A DNA stretch of 64,000 bases, taken from assembly GCA_029252625.1 (NCBI GenBank), contig JAQXBA010000129.1:1-64000 (forward strand), in the 5' to 3' direction. The stretch comes from Opitutia bacterium. GTDB lineage: Bacteria > Verrucomicrobiota > Verrucomicrobiia > Opitutales > Coraliomargaritaceae. Shown here in pieces: positions 39,500 to 47,136 of the stretch. Position 1 is the first letter of the stretch; each line of letters opens with the position of its first letter. A model generated the notes under the pieces. That model was not told the origin of the DNA. It saw nothing but the letters and a program-made list of their open reading frames with translations, and searched no databases. A program made the translations under genes and the position numbers.

Positions 39500-40797
39500 T
39501 CACACGTAGTTTATTGAATACTGAAACCGACAGTTCATTTAGTGAAGATTCGCCCGGCACGGACCTCAAGATTAAGATCATCGGCATCGGTGGCGCAGGT
39601 ACAAACGCGGTCGGGGCGCTACAACTGAAAGACTTTTCCGCGGTGAGGCTTGCCGCTATTAATACCGATGCGCAGGCGCTCGATAATTCTCCAGTTACTG
39701 AAAAACTAATGATCGGACGCTCGGTCACTCGCGGGCTTGGTGCCGGTGGTGAAGTGGATATTGGCAAAGCAGCCGCCGAATCGGATCGCGACGCGATTGC
39801 TACTTTGATTGGCAATGTGGACCTAATTATCCTGGTCGTTGGATTCGGTGGTGGCACTGGCAGTGCCGCTGCATCGATTGTGGCGGAAGTGGCTGGCAAG
39901 ACAGATGCACTGGTACTGGCTTTTGTAACTTTGCCTTTCAGCTTCGAAGGCCCTCGCCGCCAGCGCATTGCTGAAGAGGGTGTTGGAGAGTTGCGGAAAT
40001 TAGTGCATGGCTTGATTCCGTTGCCAAATGATGTGCTACTGCAAGAAGGTGAAGAAGATACCAGCGTGCTGAATGCATTTGCGATTACTGATCGTTGGAT
40101 CGGGCGTGGGGTGAATTCACTCTGTGCGATGCTATTAAGCACAGGTGTGATTAATCTAGACCTCGGTTCATTACGCTCTGTATTTCAGTTGCAAGGCGGC
40201 AAGACAATATTTGGGACTGGCACCGCCAGCGGTGGCGACTATGTGAAAGACGCTTTGGATGATCTGATACTCTGCCCATTACTGCACCTCGGGGATCGCC
40301 CCGCACAGTTGGATCGAATTTTAGTCAACCTAATTGGCGGCGCAGATTTACCGATTACTCGGGTGAACGAAATTATATCCCAAGTGTCCAAGCGTTTTGG
40401 GTCGCGTGAGGATATCGTTTTTGGCACTGTTCTCGATGAGTCACGCACCGAGAGTCTTGAGATTTGCGTGTTGGGAAAGGCTGAAATGGAGCGTCAGGAC
40501 GCGCCAGTGAAAAAAGCCAAAGTTGCGGATGCACCGACGCCAGTAGCAACTATACAAGGGCTCGGGCTTGAGTCCGAGATCGCTCAAGATGAATTGCCCT
40601 TAGTTCAGCAAGTGCATCTGTCCAAACTGGCGAGCAGGAGAAAGTCGACGAGTGAGGATCAAGATGAATTTACTTTCAATGAAATTGATGCCCAGCGTGG
40701 TTATTTTGAAAAGACCGATCGCAACGATTATAAAGACGAAGACCTCGATGTGCCGACGTATCTGCGTCGTGGGATTAAGGTAAAGCTCAAGGTTTAA
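39496..40797 (+). CDS. ftsZ: FtsZ, divergent tubulin-like division GTPase
   Basis: A 433-residue tubulin homologue forming the Z-ring. GTP-binding motifs are [14 protein letters not shown] (residue 30) and [18 protein letters not shown] (117; canonical FtsZ has GGGTGTGAAP); [17 protein letters not shown] is typical. The T7 loop reads NLDLGSL at 220-226: Asp222 is kept, but the second catalytic Asp (as in E. coli NVDFADV) is Ser225. A long charged linker ends in [16 protein letters not shown], the FtsA-binding tail. It starts with TTG inside the ftsA stop, so translation depends on coupling. Confidence 0.94.
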
Positions 40798-40855
40798 AGA
40801 GCATATACCGCTCTTCCGAACTTGATACATGGTTGATTCGTGGCAAGTTGCTCAA

Positions 40856-41707
40856 ATGCGTTGTATTTTATATAGCATTTTTTTACAGCTTCTTGCGTTA
40901 AGTCCGCTTGTTGCAGAGTCCTTGTTTGTGACGGGTCGCGTGTTGGAGGTATTGCCAGAGACGCGCTCGATGCGACTGGCGCTGACCGCGTCTGTGGATG
41001 CAGAGATTCCAGCCGGCCAGACGATTGAATTTCGCGTCGGTGCCAGCGACATTGAGATCGGCTACTTGGGTCGTGTCATTCGTGCTGAGGCGGTTAAATA
41101 TAGTCAGGCGTGGCATTTGGAGCGGATTTTTCCGGTCGATGGCACCGGTGCTAAAGCGATGATCGATATTAATAAGCAGCTGCACACTGCAACTGCGACG
41201 ATGAGTCGGCGTAAATCTGTGCGTGAGGGCGACTATATACCAAATTTTGCGATGATCGATCAGCATGGCGACTTCTTGCAAATCGTAGCTATGCGCGGTA
41301 AGGCCTTCGTCTTGAACTTTATTTTTACCCGTTGCCAAGTGGCGACAATGTGCCCTGCATCGACCATTCGTATGTCGGAGCTGCAGGAGCTTTCCCGCGA
41401 GATGACAATGGAGGACTTGCATTTTGTGAGTATCACTTTTGACCCCGAGTTCGATTCGCCGGGCATCCTTCGCCAATATGCAAAGGGCTACGGCTTGGAA
41501 AATGACAATTTTCATCTACTTACCGGTACCCAAGAGGTGGTCGACGATTTATTGCGTCAATTTGGAATAGTTAGCATGGAGGAGGACGGCACCATCAACC
41601 ACACCATGGCGACATTGCTAGTCGATGCCAATGGACGTGTGGCTTTTCGTAAAGAAGGCTCGAAGTGGACCACGAAAGAATTCCTGCAGGAGGCGCGAGC
41701 ATTGTAG
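40856..41707 (+). CDS. SCO1/SenC-family thioredoxin-like copper protein
   Basis: A 283-residue exported protein with signal peptide MRCILYSIFLQLLALSPLVAES. An N-terminal beta domain of about 90 residues is followed by an SCO thioredoxin fold: KAFVLNFIFTRCQVATMCPAST, FVSITFDPEFDSPG and the histidine in DGTINHTMATLLVD. The two cysteines are spaced Cx5C, not the Cx3C of Sco1; that variant occurs in other bacterial SCO proteins as I recall. It probably delivers copper or reduces cysteines for cytochrome oxidase CuA. I chose the second ATG because it starts the signal peptide. The His-rich protein gene follows. Confidence 0.9.
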   Translation: MRCILYSIFLQLLALSPLVAESLFVTGRVLEVLPETRSMRLALTASVDAEIPAGQTIEFRVGASDIEIGYLGRVIRAEAVKYSQAWHLERIFPVDGTGAKAMIDINKQLHTATATMSRRKSVREGDYIPNFAMIDQHGDFLQIVAMRGKAFVLNFIFTRCQVATMCPASTIRMSELQELSREMTMEDLHFVSITFDPEFDSPGILRQYAKGYGLENDNFHLLTGTQEVVDDLLRQFGIVSMEEDGTINHTMATLLVDANGRVAFRKEGSKWTTKEFLQEARAL

Positions 41708-41730
41708 CCAGTTTCAGAATTTAACTTTTT

Positions 41731-42672
41731 ATGGTTTTAAATATGCGCACCGAGCAACCAGTTAAGAATAATCAAATTATTGGGGGGCCACTCGTCCGTG
41801 TGTCGGTACTGTCACTTATTTTTGTCGCCGCGTATTTTGCCTTGCGCGCCCTACCAGATGCGCAATGCGGGTTCTTGCATTACGAGGAGGTGGTCAATGC
41901 GGATGGTTCGGTTGAATTCTGTGCCACTAATCATGCTGGATTTCTTGATCTGACGCGGCTCAAATATCCAGTCGAAATGAATATTTCCTTGGATGATGAG
42001 GCTGCTGTGGGCGTGGTTCAGAAGGTGACACTTGAGCTATTGACTTCAGGGGGCATGTCGATCGCACCGCATGAGTTGGCGCTGACACATACGAAGAAAA
42101 TGCATGTCATGGTGGTTGATCCTTCGTTGCAGGACTATCACCACGTGCATCCGCAGGCAGATGGATTTAACGGCCAGTATACTTTTGAATTTATGCCGAA
42201 TCGAGCGGGTACGTATCAAGTTTTTGTTGAGATCGTGCCACTGCGGACACGTCGGCAAATTATTGCGACGGGTACAATCGAAGTGGGGGGCATCGCGTCG
42301 ACCATGAATTTCGAACGTCAGCTTGAGAGTGTCGTCGATGGCTTACGATTCAGTCTTGGCGATATGCCTACGGAGCGCATGCGCACCGGCGTCGACTATC
42401 GTTTCGAATTAGAAGTAACTGCTGCTGATGGCAGTATTGTTGAGTTGCAAGATGTTATGGGCGCACCAGGGCACATGGTCGCCTTCGATGCTGCGGGCAA
42501 AGGTTTTGCTCATATGCATCCGATCGATAGTGTGATTTCAGCTCGATCGCAAGAGTCACCAGAGCTCGCCTTTTTGTTTAACGTGCCGAACCCTGGCTGG
42601 TATCGTGTCTTCGCACAAGTTCAGGTGTCTGGACGTGAGGTGTTCGGTCATTTTGATTTGGAAATCGATTAG
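41731..42672 (+). CDS. Membrane-anchored protein with duplicated His/Met-rich (copper-like) domain
   Basis: A 313-residue protein with a single N-terminal membrane helix (LVRVSVLSLIFVAAYFALRAL), the rest periplasmic. Two copies of a beta domain are visible. The first has KKMHVMVVDPSLQDYHHVHP followed by GTYQVFVEIVPL. The second has APGHMVAFD, GFAHMHPIDS and GWYRVFAQVQVSG. The M-H, H-x-H-P and HMHP clusters look like copper or heavy-metal ligands. Position just after the SCO gene suggests a copper-handling pair serving a terminal oxidase (inference). Another in-frame ATG lies four codons in. I do not recognise a named family with certainty. Confidence 0.75.
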   Translation: MVLNMRTEQPVKNNQIIGGPLVRVSVLSLIFVAAYFALRALPDAQCGFLHYEEVVNADGSVEFCATNHAGFLDLTRLKYPVEMNISLDDEAAVGVVQKVTLELLTSGGMSIAPHELALTHTKKMHVMVVDPSLQDYHHVHPQADGFNGQYTFEFMPNRAGTYQVFVEIVPLRTRRQIIATGTIEVGGIASTMNFERQLESVVDGLRFSLGDMPTERMRTGVDYRFELEVTAADGSIVELQDVMGAPGHMVAFDAAGKGFAHMHPIDSVISARSQESPELAFLFNVPNPGWYRVFAQVQVSGREVFGHFDLEID

Positions 42673-42749
42673 AGTTTGGTTGGTTCGATTGTCTGTCGTG
42701 TCAAAATATCGACTTGATGCCCGTCGTGAGTCGCGTATTGAATGGTTTA

Positions 42750-43991
42750 ATGGCCACGCCTCTATTTCTCCATTGTCGAGCTTGGCAGGTCTGCGCGCTG
42801 CTATTATTGAGCGTTGCTTCTGCGCTTGGGCAGGGCTTTTTGGAGAATATGCCACGTGCTAATCAGTCGCCAATGGAACGTGCTAAGCAGGCTCGGCAGG
42901 AACTGATGCAGCGCATGCAGGAAGTGGATAAAGAATCCAGCGCAGGCACAGAATCTCTCGAGGGTCGCATTATTCGTCTGAAGCGCGAGTTGGCTGCAGC
43001 AGAAGTGGAATGGGCAAAGCGCAACGAGCGAGTGCCAACAGCTGTCGAGGTCAAGATTGCTTCGGCTGCGCTGGTGGTGATTTCATCTGAGCAATCTGAG
43101 GGCTCGGGGTTTATTGCAAAGATCCGAGGTCGCACTTTTTTAATTTCTAATATTCATGTATTGGGCGCTGCGCGCAGTGCTACCATTCAAACGCTGGATG
43201 GAGTCGAGATTACCTTGCCCTCGTATGGCTATGTCAGTCGTCGACGTGATATTGCGATTGTACCGATTGAGTGGGCAGGGCCGACTTTGCCGATGTCACA
43301 GTCGTTGAGTTTTGATGAGGTCGGCATTGGTCAAGCGGTAACAGTTATGGTTAATTCAGATGGAGCGCGGGTCGCTAGACAGCTGAAAGGCAAGATTTGT
43401 GATGTCGGTTCAAATGAGCTTGAAGTATCCGCTAAATTTGTCCCCGGTAATAGCGGTAGTCCGGTCGTGCACGATGAATTGGGCAGGGTCATCGCGATTG
43501 CTTCTCACCTTGAAGACTTTGGTGCGAAGACCAAGGGGACTAAAGATTCGAAGCAAGCGAATGTTCGCCGCTTTGCCTGCCGTATAGATGGTGAGATAGA
43601 ATGGGCACAGGTCGCCTTGTCTGATTTGTATAATCAGGCTGAATTGTACTATCAATACGAAGATCGCAGCAGAGCGATGAGCCAGATTGGGCATAAGTTA
43701 CAGCATGAAGACCAGCTGATGACTAGCTATAGTCGTCACGATTCACTGGGACATTTGTTTGAAGATTTTGACCGCGACTTTCAATGGCATCGTGGCACTA
43801 ATTCGTCTCATAATCAGCGTCTGTTGAAGCGTTTTGTGGCTGGTGTTATGTCAGAGTTGCAGACTGATCGACAAAGCACACAGGATGCGCTGAAGATTGA
43901 TTTTTATCAGCGCGGCTATGTCGCGCTTGAGAGTCTGCGTGATCAGGCTGCTAGGGACTTTGTTCGTTTTCGCGATTCACGCTTAGACTAG
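42750..43991 (+). CDS. Secreted trypsin-like serine protease with coiled-coil N-terminus
   Basis: A 413-residue exported protein. Signal peptide MATPLFLHCRAWQVCALLLL is followed by an Arg/Glu-rich predicted coiled coil (about 45-95) and then a chymotrypsin-fold domain. Catalytic residues: His136 in ISNIHVLG, Asp167 in RRRDIAIV and Ser235 in VPGNSGSPVV, with the oxyanion glycine. No PDZ domain follows, so it is not DegP-like. A C-terminal helical region of about 130 residues is unfamiliar. I chose the third ATG because it begins the signal peptide; two upstream starts are possible. Substrate unknown. Confidence 0.82.
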   Translation: MATPLFLHCRAWQVCALLLLSVASALGQGFLENMPRANQSPMERAKQARQELMQRMQEVDKESSAGTESLEGRIIRLKRELAAAEVEWAKRNERVPTAVEVKIASAALVVISSEQSEGSGFIAKIRGRTFLISNIHVLGAARSATIQTLDGVEITLPSYGYVSRRRDIAIVPIEWAGPTLPMSQSLSFDEVGIGQAVTVMVNSDGARVARQLKGKICDVGSNELEVSAKFVPGNSGSPVVHDELGRVIAIASHLEDFGAKTKGTKDSKQANVRRFACRIDGEIEWAQVALSDLYNQAELYYQYEDRSRAMSQIGHKLQHEDQLMTSYSRHDSLGHLFEDFDRDFQWHRGTNSSHNQRLLKRFVAGVMSELQTDRQSTQDALKIDFYQRGYVALESLRDQAARDFVRFRDSRLD

Positions 43992-44177
43992 CTCTTTTTT
44001 TTGAGGACCGTGATCCCGATGAGTAAAGCCCAAGTCATTGACGAAATTGTGTGTGAGCTGCTCGTGGGCATGAGGTATCAGAAGAATGTCTTCAAATTTG
44101 GGAAGAATGAAGGCAGGTTTTTGTTGCGCTTTGGCCTGTATTTTAAAAGATTAACTCTCATAACATTCACAACTATC

Positions 44178-44513
44178 ATGAATAACAGTTTTCTTAGCTC
44201 TGAAGGCACCATTGGTCGCTTCACTTTCATTATTAGCCTAGTGCTGCTTGTTGCGGTCGCAGCTGGCATCAGTTATGCCGCAGATTATTATTTCACCCAT
44301 CCAGATTATTTTATGCATGGGCACTTCGGCACTATAGGAGTTTTTGTCGCTATTGTGACGTCGCTGATCTGTGCCATGGTTGGGTTGATGCAGATGCTCA
44401 AGCGACTGCGTGATATGGGGAAAGGCGCATATTTGACGCTGTTAATGCTAATTCCTGGAGTGAATGCGCTGTTCTTGCTCTACACGTGCGTGGCTCCGGC
44501 GAAGTCTGCTTAA
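44178..44513 (+). CDS. DUF805 family small membrane protein
   Basis: A 111-residue membrane protein. The start EGTIGRFTFIISLVLLV, a second helix IGVFVAIVTSLICAMVG, the DUF805 signature LMQMLKRLRDMGKGAYLTLLMLIPGVNALFLLY and a short tail fit the family. Function is unknown. The reading frame continues 59 codons upstream to another start, but that part is charged and unlike DUF805 proteins, so I use the internal ATG. A terminator follows. Confidence 0.78.
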   Translation: MNNSFLSSEGTIGRFTFIISLVLLVAVAAGISYAADYYFTHPDYFMHGHFGTIGVFVAIVTSLICAMVGLMQMLKRLRDMGKGAYLTLLMLIPGVNALFLLYTCVAPAKSA

Positions 44514-44531
44514 ATAGTCGCCGTTGTTTTT

Positions 44532-44568
44532 AAAAAAGGGTCTCGTTGTGATGACGAGGCCTTTTTTA
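44532..44568 (+). terminator. Terminator after DUF805 gene
   Basis: AAAAAAGG...CTCGT pairs with ACGAG...CCTTTTTT, one G mismatch in the stem, followed by ATT. The A/T symmetry lets it act in both directions. Confidence 0.75.
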
Positions 44569-44838
44569 TTCATCCTCGGGGGGGGGGCTTTCGCTCATGG
44601 CGTTGCATGACTGATAAAATTTTGGTGCAATGCAACTAGGCAGCGTTCGCCTCGGTGCGGATCGCAGCCGAATGAGTTCAGAGGCAATGTGTACGGCACA
44701 GAGGTCATGGCTGCCGTTGGCTCGAGATCTAATATTCTTCTGCAGCGGACAGAGTTGCCTCTTTTCACCTCTGGCTGAATACCAGTTAGTACTGTCCTAT
44801 GTTACGTCGATTCCCCTGTTTTTCCTTAACAGACGCCC
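44569..44838. other. Gene-free gap between DUF805 gene and folA
   Basis: No credible gene. A run of ten G occupies 44578-44587. GTTGCATGAC and TGCAATGCAAC nearby form a loose inverted repeat. The rest is unremarkable; it lies downstream of both converging transcripts. Confidence 0.5.
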
Positions 44839-45300
44839 TTACGGATTTTGCAGCCAGCGCTCGATGGTAAAAGCGCTATTTTTCACCACTGTTTCGGCAA
44901 GCTCGAAGCGGTCTTCGAATTTAGGGAAGAATGCATCGCCCTCAACCAGACGGTGCACACGAGTAAGGTAGAGTTCGCTACAACGTGGCAGCATCTGCTT
45001 GTAGATTTCGCCACCGCCTGCAATCCAGATAGTTTTGTCGGTGTCGAGATGGTCCAGCATTTCGAGGTTGGTAAAGCTGTGCACGCCGGTGATTTCGCGT
45101 GGCGATCGGCTGAGTACAAATGTTTCGCGGCCTGGCAGTGGGCGGCCAATGGACTCGTAGGTTTTGCGCCCCATGACCAAAATTTGGCCCATCGTCGTCT
45201 TTTTAAACCATTTGAAATCGTCTGGTAGATGCCAAGGGATGTCTCCCTGATTACCAATAATGCGGTTTTCCGCCATGGCGGCGATCGCTTTAAACTTCAT
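44839..45300 (-). CDS. folA: Dihydrofolate reductase
   Basis: Reduces dihydrofolate to tetrahydrofolate with NADPH. It has 153 residues. KAIAAMAENRIIGNQGDIPW carries the start of the fold and the Trp loop; HLPDDFKWFKKTTMG contains the catalytic acidic residue; VMGRKTYESIGRPLPGR and WIAGGGEIYKQML bind NADPH. I chose the ATG at MKFKAIAAM; an upstream ATG would add four residues. It lies 68 bases after thyA in the same direction, the usual functional pair: ThyA makes dihydrofolate and FolA recycles it. Confidence 0.95.
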   Translation of the reverse strand: MKFKAIAAMAENRIIGNQGDIPWHLPDDFKWFKKTTMGQILVMGRKTYESIGRPLPGRETFVLSRSPREITGVHSFTNLEMLDHLDTDKTIWIAGGGEIYKQMLPRCSELYLTRVHRLVEGDAFFPKFEDRFELAETVVKNSAFTIERWLQNP

Positions 45301-45368
45301 CGAAGGGTTCATGGGTTTTATGTGATTAACTGGCAACTGGCCAAGTGGTAATTTGGCAACTGTGGTCG

Positions 45369-46163
45369 CTACACGGCGATAGGAGCTTTGATGCTTGCAT
45401 GCGGGTCATAGTTGAGCAGATCGAAATCTTCGATGCTGAAGCCGTCAATAGCCATGACTTCCGGGTTGAGCTTCATTTGTGGCAGCGGGCGCGGTTCGCG
45501 TGAGAGTTGTAGCTTCGCTTGCTCGACGTGGTTGGCATAAAGGTGTAGATCACCGAATGTGTGCACGAATTCCTTCGCTTTTAGCCCGCAGACTTGCGCG
45601 ATCATCTGAGTGAGCAGTGCATAGGAAGCGATGTTGAACGGTACGCCGAGGAATATGTCGGCACTGCGTTGGTAGAGCTGGCAACTGAGCTCGCCATTGG
45701 CTACATAGAATTGAAACAGTGCGTGGCAGGGAGGAAGAGCCATGTGTTTGATCTCACCTGGATTCCATGCACATACCATGTGGCGGCGGCTATCGGGATT
45801 ATTTTTGAGCGAGTGGATGACTGTTTCGATTTGATTGGTACTGCTACCGTCGCTGGCCCGCCAATCGGTCCATTGAGCACCATAAACTCGACCGAGGTCA
45901 CCGTTGTCGTCGGCCCATTCGTCCCAGATGCGCACTTTGTTATCCTTCAGGTATTTGATATTGGTGTCGCCTTTGAGGAACCACAGCAGCTCATGGATAA
46001 TGGAGCGTAGGTGAAGCTTCTTGGTAGTGAGCAGTGGGAAGTCTGGCTCTAGCGAGAAACGTGCTTGCGCGCCGAAGATTGAGTAAGTGCCAGTGCCAGT
46101 ACGGTCGTCGCGATAAGTGCCTGTTTCAACAACAGTGCGTAGGAGATCCAAATAATTTTTCAT
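45369..46163 (-). CDS. thyA: Thymidylate synthase
   Basis: Methylates dUMP to dTMP using methylene-tetrahydrofolate. It has 264 residues, the same length as E. coli ThyA. Diagnostic blocks: [20 protein letters not shown], the arginine pair in [12 protein letters not shown], the nucleophile cysteine in [31 protein letters not shown] and the C-terminal IKAPIAV closure. All catalytic residues are present. First gene of a thyA-folA pair; no Shine-Dalgarno is seen. Confidence 0.98.
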   Translation of the reverse strand: MKNYLDLLRTVVETGTYRDDRTGTGTYSIFGAQARFSLEPDFPLLTTKKLHLRSIIHELLWFLKGDTNIKYLKDNKVRIWDEWADDNGDLGRVYGAQWTDWRASDGSSTNQIETVIHSLKNNPDSRRHMVCAWNPGEIKHMALPPCHALFQFYVANGELSCQLYQRSADIFLGVPFNIASYALLTQMIAQVCGLKAKEFVHTFGDLHLYANHVEQAKLQLSREPRPLPQMKLNPEVMAIDGFSIEDFDLLNYDPHASIKAPIAV

Positions 46164-46234
46164 ACAGGTAAAGTTGGTTTTAGAATTTGCTGGTGGGAGA
46201 GCTGTGTCAATTAAGCTCTAAGTTAAATCGCTTG

Positions 46235-46597
46235 CTAGCCACGGATCACAATTTCGCTGACTTCTTTACAGTTCGGCAGCGCTTGAATTTTTTTTAGAAC
46301 CGCGCGTTTACGAAACTGTAGTTCGGAGCGTAGCGTTTGGTTAGTAACAGAAACGATTAGAGTGCGGCCATCTTTGATGCGCACCGGGTTGCAGCGGTCA
46401 GCTAGAGTGCCAAAAATTTCGTTCCAATGTTCGACCATAGTACGCTCGGCACTGGGTTGCTCAAATTGGTATTTTTCTTTAAGGATTACCAGTAAGTTAT
46501 CAAGTTGCAGCGGTGGACGCTTGGAAGAACAGGTGGTCGTGCGCGGGAGTCCGCGAAAGTCTGCGATGATGTCTTCGGTATTTTTTGAAAAATTCAT
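46235..46597 (-). CDS. DciA-like (DUF721) protein
   Basis: A 120-residue protein of the DUF721 family, which contains DciA, the loader or activator of the replicative helicase DnaB in bacteria without DnaC. The signature region runs from VEHWNEIFGTLADRCNPVRI through TLIVSVTNQTLRSELQFRKRAVLKKI, a KH-like fold. A basic N-terminal extension with CSSKRPP precedes it. The gene precedes an AT-rich gap with poly-T/poly-A tracts and two structured RNA candidates. Family sure; helicase loading is inferred. Confidence 0.8.
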   Translation of the reverse strand: MNFSKNTEDIIADFRGLPRTTTCSSKRPPLQLDNLLVILKEKYQFEQPSAERTMVEHWNEIFGTLADRCNPVRIKDGRTLIVSVTNQTLRSELQFRKRAVLKKIQALPNCKEVSEIVIRG

Positions 46598-46732
46598 GGT
46601 TAACAGCCAGATAGAGTATTCTCAATCTAAGGCGCGGAGCCATCAAAATGAGTGATTCTAGCAGACTTTTAGTTTTTTTTAAAAAAAAAGTAAAATCTGA
46701 GGGTACTTGGTATGAGGCTTGCTAGATATATT
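46598..46732. other. AT-rich upstream region with T8-A9 tract
   Basis: Contains TTTTTTTT-AAAAAAAAA (46672-46689), probably bent DNA, and a candidate promoter TTGGTA-N16-TATTTT (46707-46734) reading into the first structured RNA. No gene. Confidence 0.4.
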
Positions 46733-46826
46733 TTATTAACATTTTTTCCTGTGGATACAGTTAGGGGTAATAAAACAAAGCAGTATGGCGCGAGGTTTAG
46801 GGGTATTCCTCGCGCCATTTATTTTG
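46733..46826 (+). ncRNA. Candidate structured small RNA, copy 1
   Basis: Starts at TTATTAACA and has a first hairpin CTGT-GGAT-ACAG (46749-46760) followed by TTAGGGGTAA. An A-rich spacer leads to a terminal hairpin ATGGCGCGAGG/CCTCGCGCCAT (46785-46818), whose loop contains TAGGGGTA, then TTATTTTG as terminator tail. Copy 2 at 46904-47026 shares the order of elements and the unpaired motifs, but its variable stem segments differ in sequence while remaining paired. That pattern indicates selection on RNA structure. No known family recognised. A 24-codon hydrophobic frame (MARGLGVFLAPFIL...) crosses it but looks secondary. Confidence 0.65.
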
Positions 46827-46903
46827 CCAAATGTTATTAATATATTTTTTTCAGTTTAATCAATTAATGCTTGCAAAAGATTATTTTATATATCTCTTGT
46901 GAT

Positions 46904-47026
46904 GCATTAACAACATTTCTCCCGTAAAGGGAGTTTGGGGTAACACAAAATCCTACTGCTTGCAGTAGGTATAAAGTAGACAATGGTTGGCGCACTTCTT
47001 AGGGGTAGGAGGTGCGCCATTTTTGT
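46904..47026 (+). ncRNA. Candidate structured small RNA, copy 2
   Basis: Begins with CATTAACA, then hairpin CTCCC-GTAAA-GGGAG (46919-46933) and TTTGGGGTAA. An extra hairpin CCTACTGC/GCAGTAGG (46952-46969), absent from copy 1, follows. The terminal hairpin TGGCGCACTTCTT/AGGAGGTGCGCCA (46988-47019) has central AGGGGT, then TTTTTG. Thirteen paired bases and the U-run make it a good intrinsic terminator. The motif GGGGTA occurs at the same two places as in copy 1. Direction is plus because only that strand has the U-tail. Confidence 0.68.
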
Positions 47027-47136
47027 ATCTACACACCAACCTCGAGTGTATGCATCGCGGTTTTTGATGGCGCGCGGGCTCGTTTTACTTGCGATCAAAA
47101 GGGCGCGAGTAAACTCGCATGCCACATTTCAGTTTG

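Noticed and set aside
44630-44971. 113-codon plus-strand frame before and into folA
   Set aside because: Ser/Arg/Leu-rich, antisense to folA over much of its length.
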